A stretch of DNA of 64,000 nucleotides from Paraplanobispora siamensis (GCF_016863175.1 NZ_BOOJ01000070.1:1-64000); one strand, 5' to 3'; shown: positions 47,459 through 57,412, numbered from the stretch's first letter. Numbers and translations: made by a program. Notes: a model not told the origin generated them from the letters alone.

Positions 47459-48547
47459 ATGAGAGTGGTCCTCGCCGGCGGCGGTACGGCCGGTCACATC
47501 GAACCGGCCCTGGCCCTGGCCGACGCGCTGCGGCACCTGGATCCGAACATCGGGATCACCTGTCTCGGCACCGAGCGGGGCCTGGAGACGCGGCTGGTCC
47601 CCGCGCGCGGATACGAGCTGCAGCTCGTGCCCGCCGTACCCCTGCCCCGCTCCATCACCCCCCAGCTGCTGACCGTGCCGGGGCGCCTGGCGGGCGCCAT
47701 CAACACGGCCGCGCAGATCATGGACCGGGTGCGGGCCGACGTCCTGGTCGGCTTCGGAGGCTACGTGGCGACCCCCGCCTACCTGGCCGCCCGGCGGCGC
47801 GGCGTGCCGATCGTGGTGCACGAGGCCAACCCCCGGCCCGGCCTGGCCAACCGCCTCGGCGCCCGGCTGACCGACCACGTGTTCACCGGTCACCTGGAGA
47901 CGCCCCTGCCCAAGGCGGAGCACATCGGGATCCCGCTGCGGCGCGAGATCGTCGGGCTGGACCGGCTGTCCATGGGCGACAAGGCCCGCTCCTGGTTCGG
48001 CCTGGAGGCCGACCTGCCCACGCTGCTGGTCACCGGCGGCTCCCAGGGCGCGCGCTCGCTCAACCAGGCGGCGCTGGCCGCGGCCCCGGCGCTGCGCCAG
48101 GCCGGCATCCAGGTGCTGCACGTCATCGGGCCGAAGAACACCCTGGAGCAGGAGCCCCCGCCCGGCGACCCGCAGTACGTCGTGCTGCAGTACGTCGACC
48201 GGATGGACCTGGCCTACGCCGCCGCCGACTTCGCGCTGTGCCGCAGCGGCGCCATGACGTGCGCCGAGCTGACGGCGGTGGGCCTGCCGGCGGCCTACGT
48301 CCCCCTGCCGCACGGCAACGGCGAGCAGCGGCTCAACGCCGCGCCGATCGTGCAGGCGGGCGGCGGGATCATGGTCGACGACGCCGACCTGAGCCCCGAC
48401 TGGATCATCCGGAACGTCCTGCCGGTCCTGTCCGACCCCGAGCGCGTGGTCGCCATGTCGGAGGCCGCCGCCCGGATGGGACGCAAGGACGCCGACACGG
48501 CGCTCGCCAGGCGGGTGCTCCAGATCGCGGCGCAGGGGAGAGGCTGA
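47459..48547 (+). CDS. murG: UDP-GlcNAc:lipid I N-acetylglucosaminyltransferase
   Basis: 362 residues. Makes lipid II on the cytoplasmic face. [23 protein letters not shown] (the usual GGTGGH motif reads GGTAGH here), [41 protein letters not shown] and [25 protein letters not shown]. The ATG at 47459 has GAAAGGA 8 nt upstream. Confidence 0.95.
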   Translation: MRVVLAGGGTAGHIEPALALADALRHLDPNIGITCLGTERGLETRLVPARGYELQLVPAVPLPRSITPQLLTVPGRLAGAINTAAQIMDRVRADVLVGFGGYVATPAYLAARRRGVPIVVHEANPRPGLANRLGARLTDHVFTGHLETPLPKAEHIGIPLRREIVGLDRLSMGDKARSWFGLEADLPTLLVTGGSQGARSLNQAALAAAPALRQAGIQVLHVIGPKNTLEQEPPPGDPQYVVLQYVDRMDLAYAAADFALCRSGAMTCAELTAVGLPAAYVPLPHGNGEQRLNAAPIVQAGGGIMVDDADLSPDWIIRNVLPVLSDPERVVAMSEAAARMGRKDADTALARRVLQIAAQGRG

Positions 48548-48581
48548 GGATGGGCGCAGGACGAGGAGCGGTGAGCGGTCG

Positions 48582-49988
48582 ATGAGTCTGGTCAAGCTGG
48601 TGGATCCGGTCGCGGCCGAGGAGCTCGGGCGGGTCCACTTCATCGGGATCGGCGGGGCCGGGATGTCCGGCATCGCCCGCATCCTGCTCAAGCGGGGGGT
48701 CCAGGTCTCGGGCAGCGACGCGCGCGGCTCCGACATGGTGATGGCCCTGCGCGAGCTGGGCGGCGTCGTCCACGTCGGCCACGCGGCCTCGAACATCAAG
48801 AACGTGGACACCGTCGTGGTCTCGACCGCGATCCGCGACTCCAACCCCGAGCTGGGCGAGGCGCTGAGGCAGGGCCTGCGGGTGATCCCGCGGGCCGCCG
48901 CGCTGGCCTCGGTCATGGCCGGCCGGGTCGCGGTCGCGGTGGCGGGCACGCACGGCAAGACCACCACCACCTCGATGCTCACGGTGGCGCTGCAGAGCTG
49001 CGGCGCCGACCCGTCCTACTGCGTGGGCGGCCAGCTGGTCACCACCGGCCTGGGCGCCGACGAGGGCACGGGCGAGGTGTTCGTCGCCGAGGCCGACGAG
49101 AGCGACGGCTCCTTCCTCATGCTCGCCCCCGACATCGCGGTGGTGACCAACGTCGAGCCCGACCACCTCGACAACTACGGCGACCCGCGCGCGGTCCACG
49201 ACAGCTTCGCCCGGTTCGTCGAGCGGATCGGCACGACGATGGTGGTCTGCCTCGACGACCCCGGATCGGCCGAGCTCGTCTCGCCGGCCCGGGCGCGCGG
49301 CCTGAAGGTGATCACCTACGGCGAGAGCGAGGAGGCCGACCTCCAGGTGACCGGCATCACCCCCGACGGGATGGGGATCTCCTTCGAGATCCGCGGCCAG
49401 GGGCGGGTCCGGCTGGCGGTCCCGGGCCGTCACAACGCCCTCAACGCCGCCGCGGTCATCGCCGTGGCCGCGGAGCTGGGGGTGTCCTTCGAGGCGATCC
49501 GCGAGGGCCTGGCCGCCTTCACCGGGGCCAAGCGGCGTTTCGAGGCCAAGGGCGAGGCGGGGGGAGTGGCGGTCTTCGACAGCTACGCCCACCACCCCAC
49601 CGAGCTGGCCGCCGACCTGCGCGCCGCGCGGGACGTGGTGGCCTCCTTCTCCGGTTCGGGCCGGGTCATCGCCGTCTTCCAGCCGCACCTGTACTCCCGC
49701 ACCCGGTTCTTCGCCGAGGAGTTCGGCACGGCCCTGGGGCTGGCGGACGAGGCGATCGTGCTGGACGTCTACGGCGCCCGGGAGGATCCCGAGCCCGGGG
49801 TCTCCGGAGCCCTGGTGGCGGGCAAGGTGCCGCTCCCGGCCGAGCAGGTCGCCTACGCCCCGCTGCGCGAGGAGGTGCCGGCCCTGGTGGCCGGCCGGGC
49901 GCGGCCCGGCGACATCGTCCTGACCATGGGCGCCGGCGACGTGACCGAGCTGGGGCCCCGGATCGTCGCGGAGCTGTCCGCCCGGTGA
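48582..49988 (+). CDS. murC: UDP-MurNAc:L-alanine ligase
   Basis: 468 residues. Adds the first amino acid of the stem peptide. HFIGIGGAGMSGIARILLKRG, VAVAGTHGKTTTTSMLTVAL, FVAEADESDGSFLMLAPDIAVVTNVEPDHLDNYG and FDSYAHHPTELAADLRAARD are the family motifs. Follows murG by 34 nt. Confidence 0.96.
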   Translation: MSLVKLVDPVAAEELGRVHFIGIGGAGMSGIARILLKRGVQVSGSDARGSDMVMALRELGGVVHVGHAASNIKNVDTVVVSTAIRDSNPELGEALRQGLRVIPRAAALASVMAGRVAVAVAGTHGKTTTTSMLTVALQSCGADPSYCVGGQLVTTGLGADEGTGEVFVAEADESDGSFLMLAPDIAVVTNVEPDHLDNYGDPRAVHDSFARFVERIGTTMVVCLDDPGSAELVSPARARGLKVITYGESEEADLQVTGITPDGMGISFEIRGQGRVRLAVPGRHNALNAAAVIAVAAELGVSFEAIREGLAAFTGAKRRFEAKGEAGGVAVFDSYAHHPTELAADLRAARDVVASFSGSGRVIAVFQPHLYSRTRFFAEEFGTALGLADEAIVLDVYGAREDPEPGVSGALVAGKVPLPAEQVAYAPLREEVPALVAGRARPGDIVLTMGAGDVTELGPRIVAELSAR

Positions 49989-50019
49989 CCGTGAGGGCCG
50001 GGCGCGTGAGGGGGATGCG

Positions 50020-51009
50020 ATGACCTGGACCGAGGAGGACCCGGAGGCGGGGGAGGTACGGCGGGGCGCGGCGACGCGGGACCGCGGTCCCCGGGCCGCC
50101 GGAAGGGGGAAGGACGGCCCACGGCTCCCGGACCCGGAGGAGGACGACTCCGGGCCCGGAGGGCGTGACGCCGCCGGAAGCGTGGGGCGTGACTCTTCCG
50201 GGCCTGCGGGACGCGACGCTTCCGAGGCCGGGGGACGCGATGCCGCCGGATCCGCGGGGCGCGACGCCGCCGGATCCGCGGGGCGTGACGCCTCCGGGGC
50301 CGGACGGCGCGGCGCCGGGCGGCGGCCCGCCGGGCGGGCCGCGGGCCGCGGCGGGGTGTGGCGCACGGCCTTCCTGGCGCTGCTGACCGTGGGGGTCGTG
50401 GGCACCGCCGCCTGGCTGGTCTTCGTCTCCCCGGTGCTCGGCGTGCGGGAGGTCCGGGTGGTGGGCAACGTGGACGTCCCCGTCCCGCAGATCCGGCAGG
50501 CGGCCGGTGTCGCCGACGGCACGCCCCTGGCCACCGTGGACGTCGCCGAGGTACGCAACCGGATAGCCGCGATCCGGCAGATCGAGTCGGTACGGGTCAG
50601 CCGCGGCTGGCCCGGCACGCTGGAGATCGAGGTCGTCGAGCGGGAGCCGATAGCGGTGATGCCGGTGGGCGGCAAGGTCGCGCTGGTCGACCGGTACGGC
50701 GTGGTGACCGAGATCAGGGCGGTCGCGCCACCGGCCCTGCCGGTGCTGCGCCTGAGCCGGCCGGGCGATCCCGCGTCGACGGCGGCGCTGGCCGTGGTCG
50801 ACGCGCTGCCGCCGGAACTGGCCACGCGGGTCGCGGAGGTGATCGCGCCGACCGCCGAGACGGTCTCGTTGCGCCTGCGCGACGGCCGCTCGGTGCTGTG
50901 GGGCGGGAGCGACCGCCCCGCCGACAAGGCGAGAATCCTCACTACGCTGCTGAAACGCCCCGCGGACACCTATGATGTGAGCTCGCCGGATGTCGTGACG
51001 GTGAGGTGA
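50020..51009 (+). CDS. ftsQ: Divisome protein FtsQ with octapeptide-repeat tail
   Basis: 329 residues. A 112-residue cytoplasmic region carries six octapeptides (consensus GRDAAGSA, residues 48-95) and an Arg/Gly stretch. One membrane helix (FLALLTVGVVGTAAWLVFV) and a POTRA domain (VLGVREVRVVGNVDVPVPQIRQAAGVADGTPLATVDVAEVRNRIAAIRQIESVRVSRGWPGTLEIEVVEREPIAVM) follow, then the FtsQ beta domain. It organises FtsL and the FtsW/FtsI synthase at the septum. The extracytoplasmic part has ordinary size. Confidence 0.93.
   Translation: MTWTEEDPEAGEVRRGAATRDRGPRAAGRGKDGPRLPDPEEDDSGPGGRDAAGSVGRDSSGPAGRDASEAGGRDAAGSAGRDAAGSAGRDASGAGRRGAGRRPAGRAAGRGGVWRTAFLALLTVGVVGTAAWLVFVSPVLGVREVRVVGNVDVPVPQIRQAAGVADGTPLATVDVAEVRNRIAAIRQIESVRVSRGWPGTLEIEVVEREPIAVMPVGGKVALVDRYGVVTEIRAVAPPALPVLRLSRPGDPASTAALAVVDALPPELATRVAEVIAPTAETVSLRLRDGRSVLWGGSDRPADKARILTTLLKRPADTYDVSSPDVVTVR
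50161..50304 (+). repeat. In-frame 24-bp tandem repeat in ftsQ (six units)
   Basis: Encodes GRD(A/S)(A/S)(G/E)xx repeated six times. Units 4 and 5 are identical at the protein level and nearly so in DNA (GCCGCCGGATCCGCGGGGCG). Same 24-bp period as the ftsI repeats. Confidence 0.9.
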
Positions 51010-51143
51010 CCGCGGCTTCTGCGGCGCCCCGCGGGCGCCCGCGCGGGACCTCTGGCGAAAAGGACAGGCTGCGACACGCCGGGCGCACTTGCGGCGCGGT
51101 TAGTTGACCCGCCCGGAGCGTAGCTCCTACTGTCCGTATCAAT

Positions 51144-51190
51144 CCTCAGGTTGACATAAATCTAAATCTCAACTTGAGGTTGAGGGTTGA
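51144..51190 (+). promoter_or_regulatory. ftsZ upstream promoter with inverted repeat and TTGAGG repeats
   Basis: TTGACA (51151-51156) is a consensus -35. It lies within an inverted repeat CCTCAGGTTGA (51144-51154) / TCAACTTGAGG (51169-51179), one mismatch, 14-nt AT-rich centre. TTGAGG-like units repeat downstream (51174, 51180, 51187). The -10 is unclear (TCTAAAT or further downstream). The AT content is far above the surroundings, marking a real regulatory site. About 65 nt of leader separate it from ftsZ. Confidence 0.6.
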
Positions 51191-51255
51191 GAAAACGACG
51201 GCACGGCCCCGTGCCGCATGAAATTGCAAGTCAACGAGCGGAAAGGCCCCTCGTC

Positions 51256-52668
51256 GTGGCAGCACCGCAGAACTACCTCGCGGTCATCAAGGTTGTAGGA
51301 ATCGGCGGAGGCGGAGTCAACGCCGTCAACCGGATGATCGAGGAGGGACTCAAGGGCGTCGAGTTCATCGCCATCAACACCGACGCCCAGGCGCTGCTCA
51401 TGAGTGACGCCGACGTCAAGCTGGACGTCGGGCGTGAGCTCACGCGCGGCCTTGGCGCGGGGGCGAACCCCGAGGTCGGCCGGAAGGCGGCGGAGGACCA
51501 CCGCGAGGAGATCGAAGAGGTCATCAAGGGCGCCGACATGGTGTTCGTGACGGCGGGAGAGGGCGGTGGCACGGGCACCGGCGGCGCTCCGGTCGTGGCG
51601 AACATCGCGCGGTCCCTGGGAGCCCTGACCATCGGCGTGGTGACCCGGCCCTTCAGCTTCGAGGGCCGCCGCAGGGCGATGCAGGCCGAGGCCGGCATCG
51701 AGACGCTGCGCGCGGAGGTCGACACCCTCATCGTGATCCCGAACGACCGGCTGCTGTCGATCTCGGACCGCCAGGTGAGCGTGCTGGACGCGTTCAAGGC
51801 CGCCGACCAGGTGCTGCTCTCCGGTGTCCAGGGCATCACGGACCTCATCACCACCCCGGGTCTGATCAACCTCGACTTCGCCGACGTGAAGTCGGTCATG
51901 TCCGACGCGGGCTCGGCGCTGATGGGCATCGGGCACGCCCGCGGTGACGACCGGTCGGTCGCGGCGGCGGAGATGGCCGTCTCCAGCCCGCTGCTGGAGG
52001 CCAGCATCGACGGCGCGCACGGCGTGCTGCTGTCGATCGCGGGCGGTTCCGACCTCGGCCTGTTCGAGATCAACGAGGCGGCCCAGCTCGTCTCCAACGC
52101 GGCGGCCCCGGACGCCAACATCATCTTCGGCACGGTCATCGACGACGCGCTCGGCGACGAGGTCCGGGTCACGGTGATCGCGGCCGGGTTCGACGACCCG
52201 CCTCCGGGCAGCAAGGCCACCGCGCCCCAGGGGGCCGCGCGCCCGCAGACCGCCCGCCCGGCGACGCCGCCCCCGGTGGCGGCCCGCCCGTCGACCCCGA
52301 CGGTGAAGAGCGAGGTGCGGCCCGAGCCGAGGACCGCGCAGGCCGCCGCGCCCCCGCCGGTGCGCACGGTCACGCCGCCGGTCACCCCGCCGCCGCCTCC
52401 TCCGGTCGCGCCGGTGACGCCCGCGCCCGCTCCGCAGGCCGAGGCCCAGCCCGTCCCGCAGCCGCAGCCGGCCCCGCCGGTGGAGCAGCAGCCCGAGCCG
52501 CAGCGCACCGAGGAGCCCGCGGCCCCGCAGGTGTCGATTCCGCGGCCCACGCCCGAGCCGCCGCAGCCGACCCCGATCCCCGCACGGCTCCCCGACCCCG
52601 GCCGCAGGACCCGGGTGATCTTCGAGGAGCAGGAGGAAGAGCTGGACGTCCCGGACTTCCTGAAGTGA
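51256..52668 (+). CDS. ftsZ: Cell division GTPase FtsZ
   Basis: 470 residues, GTG start giving [27 protein letters not shown], with GAAAGG 9 nt upstream. Tubulin signature [15 protein letters not shown] and T7 catalytic loop [13 protein letters not shown] are intact. Residues about 320-455 are a long Pro/Ala/Gln linker, and the conserved C-terminal peptide is DVPDFLK, which binds SepF and FtsW. It makes the Z-ring, and in filamentous species the sporulation ladders. Confidence 0.97.
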   Translation: MAAPQNYLAVIKVVGIGGGGVNAVNRMIEEGLKGVEFIAINTDAQALLMSDADVKLDVGRELTRGLGAGANPEVGRKAAEDHREEIEEVIKGADMVFVTAGEGGGTGTGGAPVVANIARSLGALTIGVVTRPFSFEGRRRAMQAEAGIETLRAEVDTLIVIPNDRLLSISDRQVSVLDAFKAADQVLLSGVQGITDLITTPGLINLDFADVKSVMSDAGSALMGIGHARGDDRSVAAAEMAVSSPLLEASIDGAHGVLLSIAGGSDLGLFEINEAAQLVSNAAAPDANIIFGTVIDDALGDEVRVTVIAAGFDDPPPGSKATAPQGAARPQTARPATPPPVAARPSTPTVKSEVRPEPRTAQAAAPPPVRTVTPPVTPPPPPPVAPVTPAPAPQAEAQPVPQPQPAPPVEQQPEPQRTEEPAAPQVSIPRPTPEPPQPTPIPARLPDPGRRTRVIFEEQEEELDVPDFLK

Positions 52669-52758
52669 TATTGCTCACGGCAGGGCGGGTGTCAGCCGGG
52701 TCTGTCGTGGGCGTCACAATGGTTTCCGCCTGTTTGTCTGCATTCGAGCGGCGGAGAC

Positions 52759-53463
52759 GTGACGGAAGAGAAGCGACGGGACCAGATCGCGGCCGCTCTG
52801 GCCGAAGTCGAGGCGAGCATCGCCGAGGCGTGCCGGGCGGCCGGTCGCGCCCGCGAGGAGGTGACCCTCGTCGCGGTGACCAAGACCTATCCGGCCTCGG
52901 ACGTGCGGATCCTGGCCGATCTCGGGATCCGGCACGTGGGCGAGAACCGCGACCAGGAGGCCGCGGTCAAGGCGCACGAATGCGCGAATCTCGGTCTCAC
53001 CTGGCACTTCGTCGGCCAGTTGCAGACCAACAAGGCCCGTTCCGTGGTCGGCTATGCCGATGTCGTGCACTCGGTGGACCGCCCGCGCCTGGTCGAGGCG
53101 CTCAGCCGGGAGGCGGTCAGGGCGGGACGCGAGGTCACCTGCCTGGTGCAGGTCGCGCTGGACGACGACCCCGGGCGCGGTGGTGCCCAGCGGGCGGATG
53201 TGATGCCCGTCGCCGACGCCGTGGCCGGTGCCCCCGGCCTCCGGCTGGGAGGGGTGATGGCCGTGGCGCCGCTGGAGGAGGATCCGGCCCGGGCGTTCGC
53301 GCGGCTGCGGGACATCGCCGAGTCGGTGCGGGCCGGCCACCCCGGCGCCAGGATCATCTCGGCGGGGATGAGCGGCGACATGGCCGAGGCGGTGGCCAAC
53401 GGCGCGACACACCTGCGCGTCGGTACGGCGTTGCTCGGTCGCCGCAAGCCCTTAGTCAGGTAA
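52759..53463 (+). CDS. ylmE: PLP homeostasis protein (YggS/YlmE family)
   Basis: 234 residues, single-domain PLP-binding TIM barrel. [40 protein letters not shown] carries the PLP-linking Lys (AVTK), with [15 protein letters not shown] and [28 protein letters not shown] at the phosphate site. It follows ftsZ by 90 nt; the ylmD gene usual in between is missing. Confidence 0.93.
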   Translation: MTEEKRRDQIAAALAEVEASIAEACRAAGRAREEVTLVAVTKTYPASDVRILADLGIRHVGENRDQEAAVKAHECANLGLTWHFVGQLQTNKARSVVGYADVVHSVDRPRLVEALSREAVRAGREVTCLVQVALDDDPGRGGAQRADVMPVADAVAGAPGLRLGGVMAVAPLEEDPARAFARLRDIAESVRAGHPGARIISAGMSGDMAEAVANGATHLRVGTALLGRRKPLVR

Positions 53464-53584
53464 TGTCCCTTCAAGTGGGCCTTGGCGTTCACACGTCCCG
53501 GACAGTGGTCGATCGGCGGTGGGCTGCAAGGGGGGAAGGCTGCCACCCCGAGCCAATCGGAGTAAGGCGGAGGAAGAAGTAGCG

Positions 53585-54088
53585 ATGGCCGGCGCGATGC
53601 GCAAGATGGCGGTCTACCTCGGTCTTGTCGAGGACGACCGCTACGAGAGATACGACGCCTACTCCGACGACGAGTACGACGAGTTCGACGACTCGCGGCG
53701 TGGGACCGACGAGCGGCCTGGCACGGTCCACGACCGCGAGGAGGACACCGACGCCGGGGTCCCGGCGCCCAGGCCCGCGACGGCCGTCCTGGAGCGCCGT
53801 ACGACCGATCTGGCGCGCATCACGACGCTCCACCCGCGCACCTACAACGAGGCGCGGACGATCGGCGAGCACTTCCGGGACGGCACTCCGGTCATCATGA
53901 ACCTGACGGAGATGGTTGACAGCGACGCCAAGAGACTTGTCGATTTCGCGGCAGGTCTGGTCTTTGGCCTACACGGGAGCATCGAACGTGTTACCAACAA
54001 GGTGTTCCTGTTGTCCCCTGCCAATGTCGAGGTGACCGCCGAGGACAAGGCCAGAATCGCGGAACGCGGGTTCTTCAACCAGAGTTAG
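53585..54088 (+). CDS. sepF: Cell division protein SepF
   Basis: 167 residues. N-terminal membrane-targeting helix [18 protein letters not shown], then an acidic Tyr/Asp-rich linker ([23 protein letters not shown]) and the SepF core ([74 protein letters not shown]). Anchors FtsZ to the membrane. ATG with GGAGGAAG 7 nt upstream. Confidence 0.96.
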   Translation: MAGAMRKMAVYLGLVEDDRYERYDAYSDDEYDEFDDSRRGTDERPGTVHDREEDTDAGVPAPRPATAVLERRTTDLARITTLHPRTYNEARTIGEHFRDGTPVIMNLTEMVDSDAKRLVDFAAGLVFGLHGSIERVTNKVFLLSPANVEVTAEDKARIAERGFFNQS

Positions 54089-54167
54089 AGTGCCACTATG
54101 CACATCGAGTCGAAGCTCACCCCGTCCTTCCGGGGAAGGCGGACCGGGACGGAGGCAGGTCGACAGC

Positions 54168-54461
54168 GTGGAGATCGTTAGCGGGATCCTGGTCTTTGTC
54201 CTGTCCCTGTACCTGGTTCTGCTGATCGGCAGAATGATCTTTGAGACGGTGCAGGCGTTCGCACGCCAGTGGCGCCCCACGGGGGTCGTCCTGGTCCTGG
54301 CGGAGGCCATATACACGGTCACCGACCCACCTCTCAAGTTCCTCCGCCGTTTCATTCCGCCACTCCGGTTGGGTACGGTTGCCTTTGACCTAAGCTTCAC
54401 AGTGCTCTTCATTGTGGTCTTGGTCTTGATCCAACTCGTGTCCGCGCTTCAACCTAGTTGA
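54168..54461 (+). CDS. ylmG: YggT/YlmG family membrane protein
   Basis: 97 residues, two membrane helices (VSGILVFVLSLYLVLLIGRMIF and FDLSFTVLFIVVLVLIQLVSAL) around the YggT motif VTDPPLKFLRRFIPPLRLGTVAFDLS. GTG start with GGAGGCAGG upstream. The ylmE-sepF-ylmG-divIVA order is conserved in Gram-positives; the role is structural or in division, not well defined. Confidence 0.93.
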   Translation: MEIVSGILVFVLSLYLVLLIGRMIFETVQAFARQWRPTGVVLVLAEAIYTVTDPPLKFLRRFIPPLRLGTVAFDLSFTVLFIVVLVLIQLVSALQPS

Positions 54462-54510
54462 TCGGGTACCGTCCCTCCGGACAGACTCCAAGCGCGCCAA
54501 GGAGACCGAA

Positions 54511-55380
54511 ATGCCGCTGACACCCGCTGATGTGCGGAACAAGCAGTTCAGTACGACCAGGCTCAGGCCGGGCTACGACGAAGAGGAGGTCGACGCCTTC
54601 CTCGACGAGGTCGAGTCCGAGCTGGACCGCCTCATTCAGGAGAATGAGGAGCTCCGCGCCAAACTGGCGGAGTGCATGCGGGGCAAGGTGCCCGGCGGGA
54701 TGGGCATGGCCATGGCGCCGGCGCCCGTCACCGAGCCCAAGCCCGAGATGATGATGCCCCCGCAGCCGGAGCCGATGCGGGCTCCGGAACCGGTGCAGCA
54801 GCAGCCCGTCCCGGTCGGCATGGGCATGCCCCCGGCCGAGGACAACATGGACACCGCGGCCCGCGTGCTCGCCCTGGCCCAGCAGACGGCCGACCAGGCG
54901 ATCGCCGACGCCCGCCGGGAGGCGGACGAGACGGTGACCCGGGCCCGCCGCGAGGCCGACGACATCCTCGGCAAGGCCCGCCGCCAGGCCGAGCAGGTCA
55001 TCGGCGACGCCCGCGCCCGCGCCGAGACGCTGGAGCGCGACGCGCAGGAGCGTCACCGCCAGGCCATGGGCTCGCTGGTGCAGAACCGCGACGAGCTCGA
55101 GCGCAAGGTCGAGGAGCTGCGCTCCTTCGAGCGGGAGTACCGCAGCCGCCTCAAGCTCTACCTGGAGAACCAGCTGGCCGAGCTCAACGTGGCCGCTGAG
55201 GGCAGCGGAGGCTTCCCGATCGTGGGCGGCCCGGTGGGCGGGCCTCCGGCCATGTCCCACGCCGCCGCGCCCGGAGCGCAGCAGCCCCTGCAGGGCGGTC
55301 CCGCCAACCCGTTCGGCGGAGAGCCGCAGCACCCCGGAGCCTTCCAGGGTGCCGACGGTCCGCACAACGACCGCCGCTAA
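54511..55380 (+). CDS. divIVA: Polar growth determinant DivIVA (Wag31)
   Basis: 289 residues. MPLTPADVRNKQFSTTRLRPGYDEEEVDAFLDEVESELDRL is the membrane-binding DivIVA head with the conserved Phe and Arg. A Met/Pro/Gln-rich linker (residues 60-108, GMGMAMAPAP, PMRAPEPVQQQP) separates it from a long coiled coil (MDTAARVLALAQQTADQAIADARREADE...). The tail is Gly/Pro-rich. It marks hyphal tips and curved membrane and recruits wall synthesis. Confidence 0.96.
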   Translation: MPLTPADVRNKQFSTTRLRPGYDEEEVDAFLDEVESELDRLIQENEELRAKLAECMRGKVPGGMGMAMAPAPVTEPKPEMMMPPQPEPMRAPEPVQQQPVPVGMGMPPAEDNMDTAARVLALAQQTADQAIADARREADETVTRARREADDILGKARRQAEQVIGDARARAETLERDAQERHRQAMGSLVQNRDELERKVEELRSFEREYRSRLKLYLENQLAELNVAAEGSGGFPIVGGPVGGPPAMSHAAAPGAQQPLQGGPANPFGGEPQHPGAFQGADGPHNDRR

Positions 55381-55423
55381 GGTCCGGGTCATTCCTGTCT
55401 GACCCGTACCCAGGAGTTCCTCT

Positions 55424-57412
55424 GTGATCCTCATCAGCGCTGGTTTGGTCCTGACGGCCGTCGTCCTGCTCATCGCGGGGGTCGTGCTGGCCAAGCCCTT
55501 TCTGGTCATGTGGTCGATCGCGGTCAGTGTCCTGTCCGCGGTCTTCCTGGTGATCGGGGCGTTGTTGCGACGCCATGAGCTGTTTCCCGGCAAAAGCAGC
55601 GCCGGGACGGCTCCGCCGCTCCCCTACGGGGGACCGGCGACGGCCGGGCCGATGCCCGCGCCGCACATGGCGACCTCCCACCAGCACCGCGCACCGGTGG
55701 GTCCGCCCGTGTCGGCTCCGCCCGGCATGGGGCAGGCGGTCCCCGGCGTGGGACGCACGCCGTCCGCGGCGACCGGAGCCCGTCCCGTCCCGGCGGCCGG
55801 ATCGGCCTCCGCGACGCGGCAGGGCGTCCTGGACGCCGACGCGATCGTGCTGGTGATCCCCGGTCGCAGGCGTTACCACGTCGCCGGGTGCCGCCAGCTG
55901 GCCGGCAGGGAGCACGAGGAGCTCACCCACGAGGAGGCGCGTGAGGAGGGCTTCACGCCCTGCACCACCTGCCTGCCCGAGTTCACCGCCGCGGCCCAGG
56001 ACGCCCCCGTCCGCGCCCAGGAGCCCACCCGGCCCCAGGCCGTCCGGGAGCCCGGTCCCGCCGAGTCCCGGCCCCAGACCTTCGGGGAGTCCGGCCCCAC
56101 CACAGCCGAACCCCGGCAGGTCTCCGGGGAGTCCGGCTCCACCGCCGCCGCGCTCCGGCAGGTCCCCGGGGAATCCGGTCCCGCCGAGTCCCGGCCCCAG
56201 ACCTTCGGGGAGCCCGGCTCCACCGCCGCCGAACCGGCCGCCCACGAGGCCACGGCCCGGTTCAGCCCCCCGTACGGGCCGGTCACCCCAGCCGCCCGGC
56301 GCCCCGGCGCCCAGACCCCCGCGCCGTCCGAGGCGGCCACCTCCTCCCAGCAGGCCGGTGCCTCCTCCGCTCAGCCGTCCGGGACCTCCGAGACCGGGAC
56401 CTCCGAGACCGGGACCTCCGAGACCGGAGCCTCCGAGCAGCCGCAGCCCGCTTCCTGGGCGTTCACGCCCGCCACGCAGGACTCCGCGTCGCCCGGCACC
56501 CGGCCGGACGCTCCGGAGTCCGAGGGACCGGTCGCCCGGCCGTACGTCCACGGACCCGAATCGGCGGACGAGACCACGAAGGTGCCGCCGCGCTCCCAGG
56601 AGCCGGTGAGCCCCTTCGCCTCCCCGTCGTTCCCGATCCAGACGCCCGCGCCGTCACCCGCACCGGCCACGGAGGACTCCGGGGCCACCAGCTGGTTCAG
56701 CCGGGACGTCGTCCCGCCCCCGGCGTCCGCACCGCAGCCGCCGGCGGCATCGGAACCTCCGGTCGCACCGGAGCCGGAGGCCACGTCTCCGGCGCTGCCC
56801 CGGCCCTCCGCGCCGGAGGACCCCGCGGACTCCGCCGAGCCGGCGGCCGTGGGACCGGAGAGCCCCGCCGCGCGGGAACGCACGGCGGCGGAACCCACCT
56901 CAGAAGATCAGCAAGACCCCACCGAGCTGGTGGGGCCGACCGGGACCGTGCCCGGGCGCGCCGGGCAGCCGGTGCCGGTCGGCTCCACCTCTGAGACTTC
57001 GGACGCCTCGGCCTCCGCCGGGGCGTCCCCCGCCGAGGAGGAGGCTCCCCGGCAGAGCCCCGCCTCCTCGCCGGGGGCTCCCGCGCAGGCTTCTCCCGCG
57101 CGGGAGGAGACGCTCGCCGAGACCCTGGCCGAGGACGACACGGACACCCCGCCCGAGGGCATCCCCGTCGTCAGGCCCGCCGAGCCGCCGCAGGACGAGG
57201 CGCACGCCTCCCCCGAGGGGATTCCCGCCGTCCCGGCCGGGCCCTCCCCGGACACGGTGAAGGTCATCGTGGGCACCCGCCGCTTCCACAGCTCCGCCTG
57301 CCCCCTCGTCAAGGGCGTGGACGACGGCGGCCTCGAGACCATGTCCCTGGCCGAGGCCGAAGAGGCCGGCCTGAGCAGCTGCTCGGTCTGCGAGGGTGGC
57401 ACCACCCCCTGA
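55424..57412 (+). CDS. Uncharacterised membrane protein with two HC..CxxC modules
   Basis: 662 residues, GTG start. Two N-terminal membrane helices (ISAGLVLTAVVLLIAGVVLA, VMWSIAVSVLSAVFLVIGALL). Residues 140-184 hold VIPGRRRYHVAGCRQLAG...LTHEEAREEGFTPCTTC (His152, Cys156, Cys180, Cys183), and the C-terminus repeats it as VIVGTRRFHSSACPLVKG...MSLAEAEEAGLSSCSVC (His622, Cys626, Cys653, Cys656). Both look like small Ada-type metal-binding knuckles. The 430 residues between are Pro/Ser/Glu-rich and disordered, with local repeats (QTFGESG, TSETG). It sits 43 nt after divIVA and may act at the cell pole. I do not know its function. Confidence 0.8.
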   Translation: MILISAGLVLTAVVLLIAGVVLAKPFLVMWSIAVSVLSAVFLVIGALLRRHELFPGKSSAGTAPPLPYGGPATAGPMPAPHMATSHQHRAPVGPPVSAPPGMGQAVPGVGRTPSAATGARPVPAAGSASATRQGVLDADAIVLVIPGRRRYHVAGCRQLAGREHEELTHEEAREEGFTPCTTCLPEFTAAAQDAPVRAQEPTRPQAVREPGPAESRPQTFGESGPTTAEPRQVSGESGSTAAALRQVPGESGPAESRPQTFGEPGSTAAEPAAHEATARFSPPYGPVTPAARRPGAQTPAPSEAATSSQQAGASSAQPSGTSETGTSETGTSETGASEQPQPASWAFTPATQDSASPGTRPDAPESEGPVARPYVHGPESADETTKVPPRSQEPVSPFASPSFPIQTPAPSPAPATEDSGATSWFSRDVVPPPASAPQPPAASEPPVAPEPEATSPALPRPSAPEDPADSAEPAAVGPESPAARERTAAEPTSEDQQDPTELVGPTGTVPGRAGQPVPVGSTSETSDASASAGASPAEEEAPRQSPASSPGAPAQASPAREETLAETLAEDDTDTPPEGIPVVRPAEPPQDEAHASPEGIPAVPAGPSPDTVKVIVGTRRFHSSACPLVKGVDDGGLETMSLAEAEEAGLSSCSVCEGGTTP

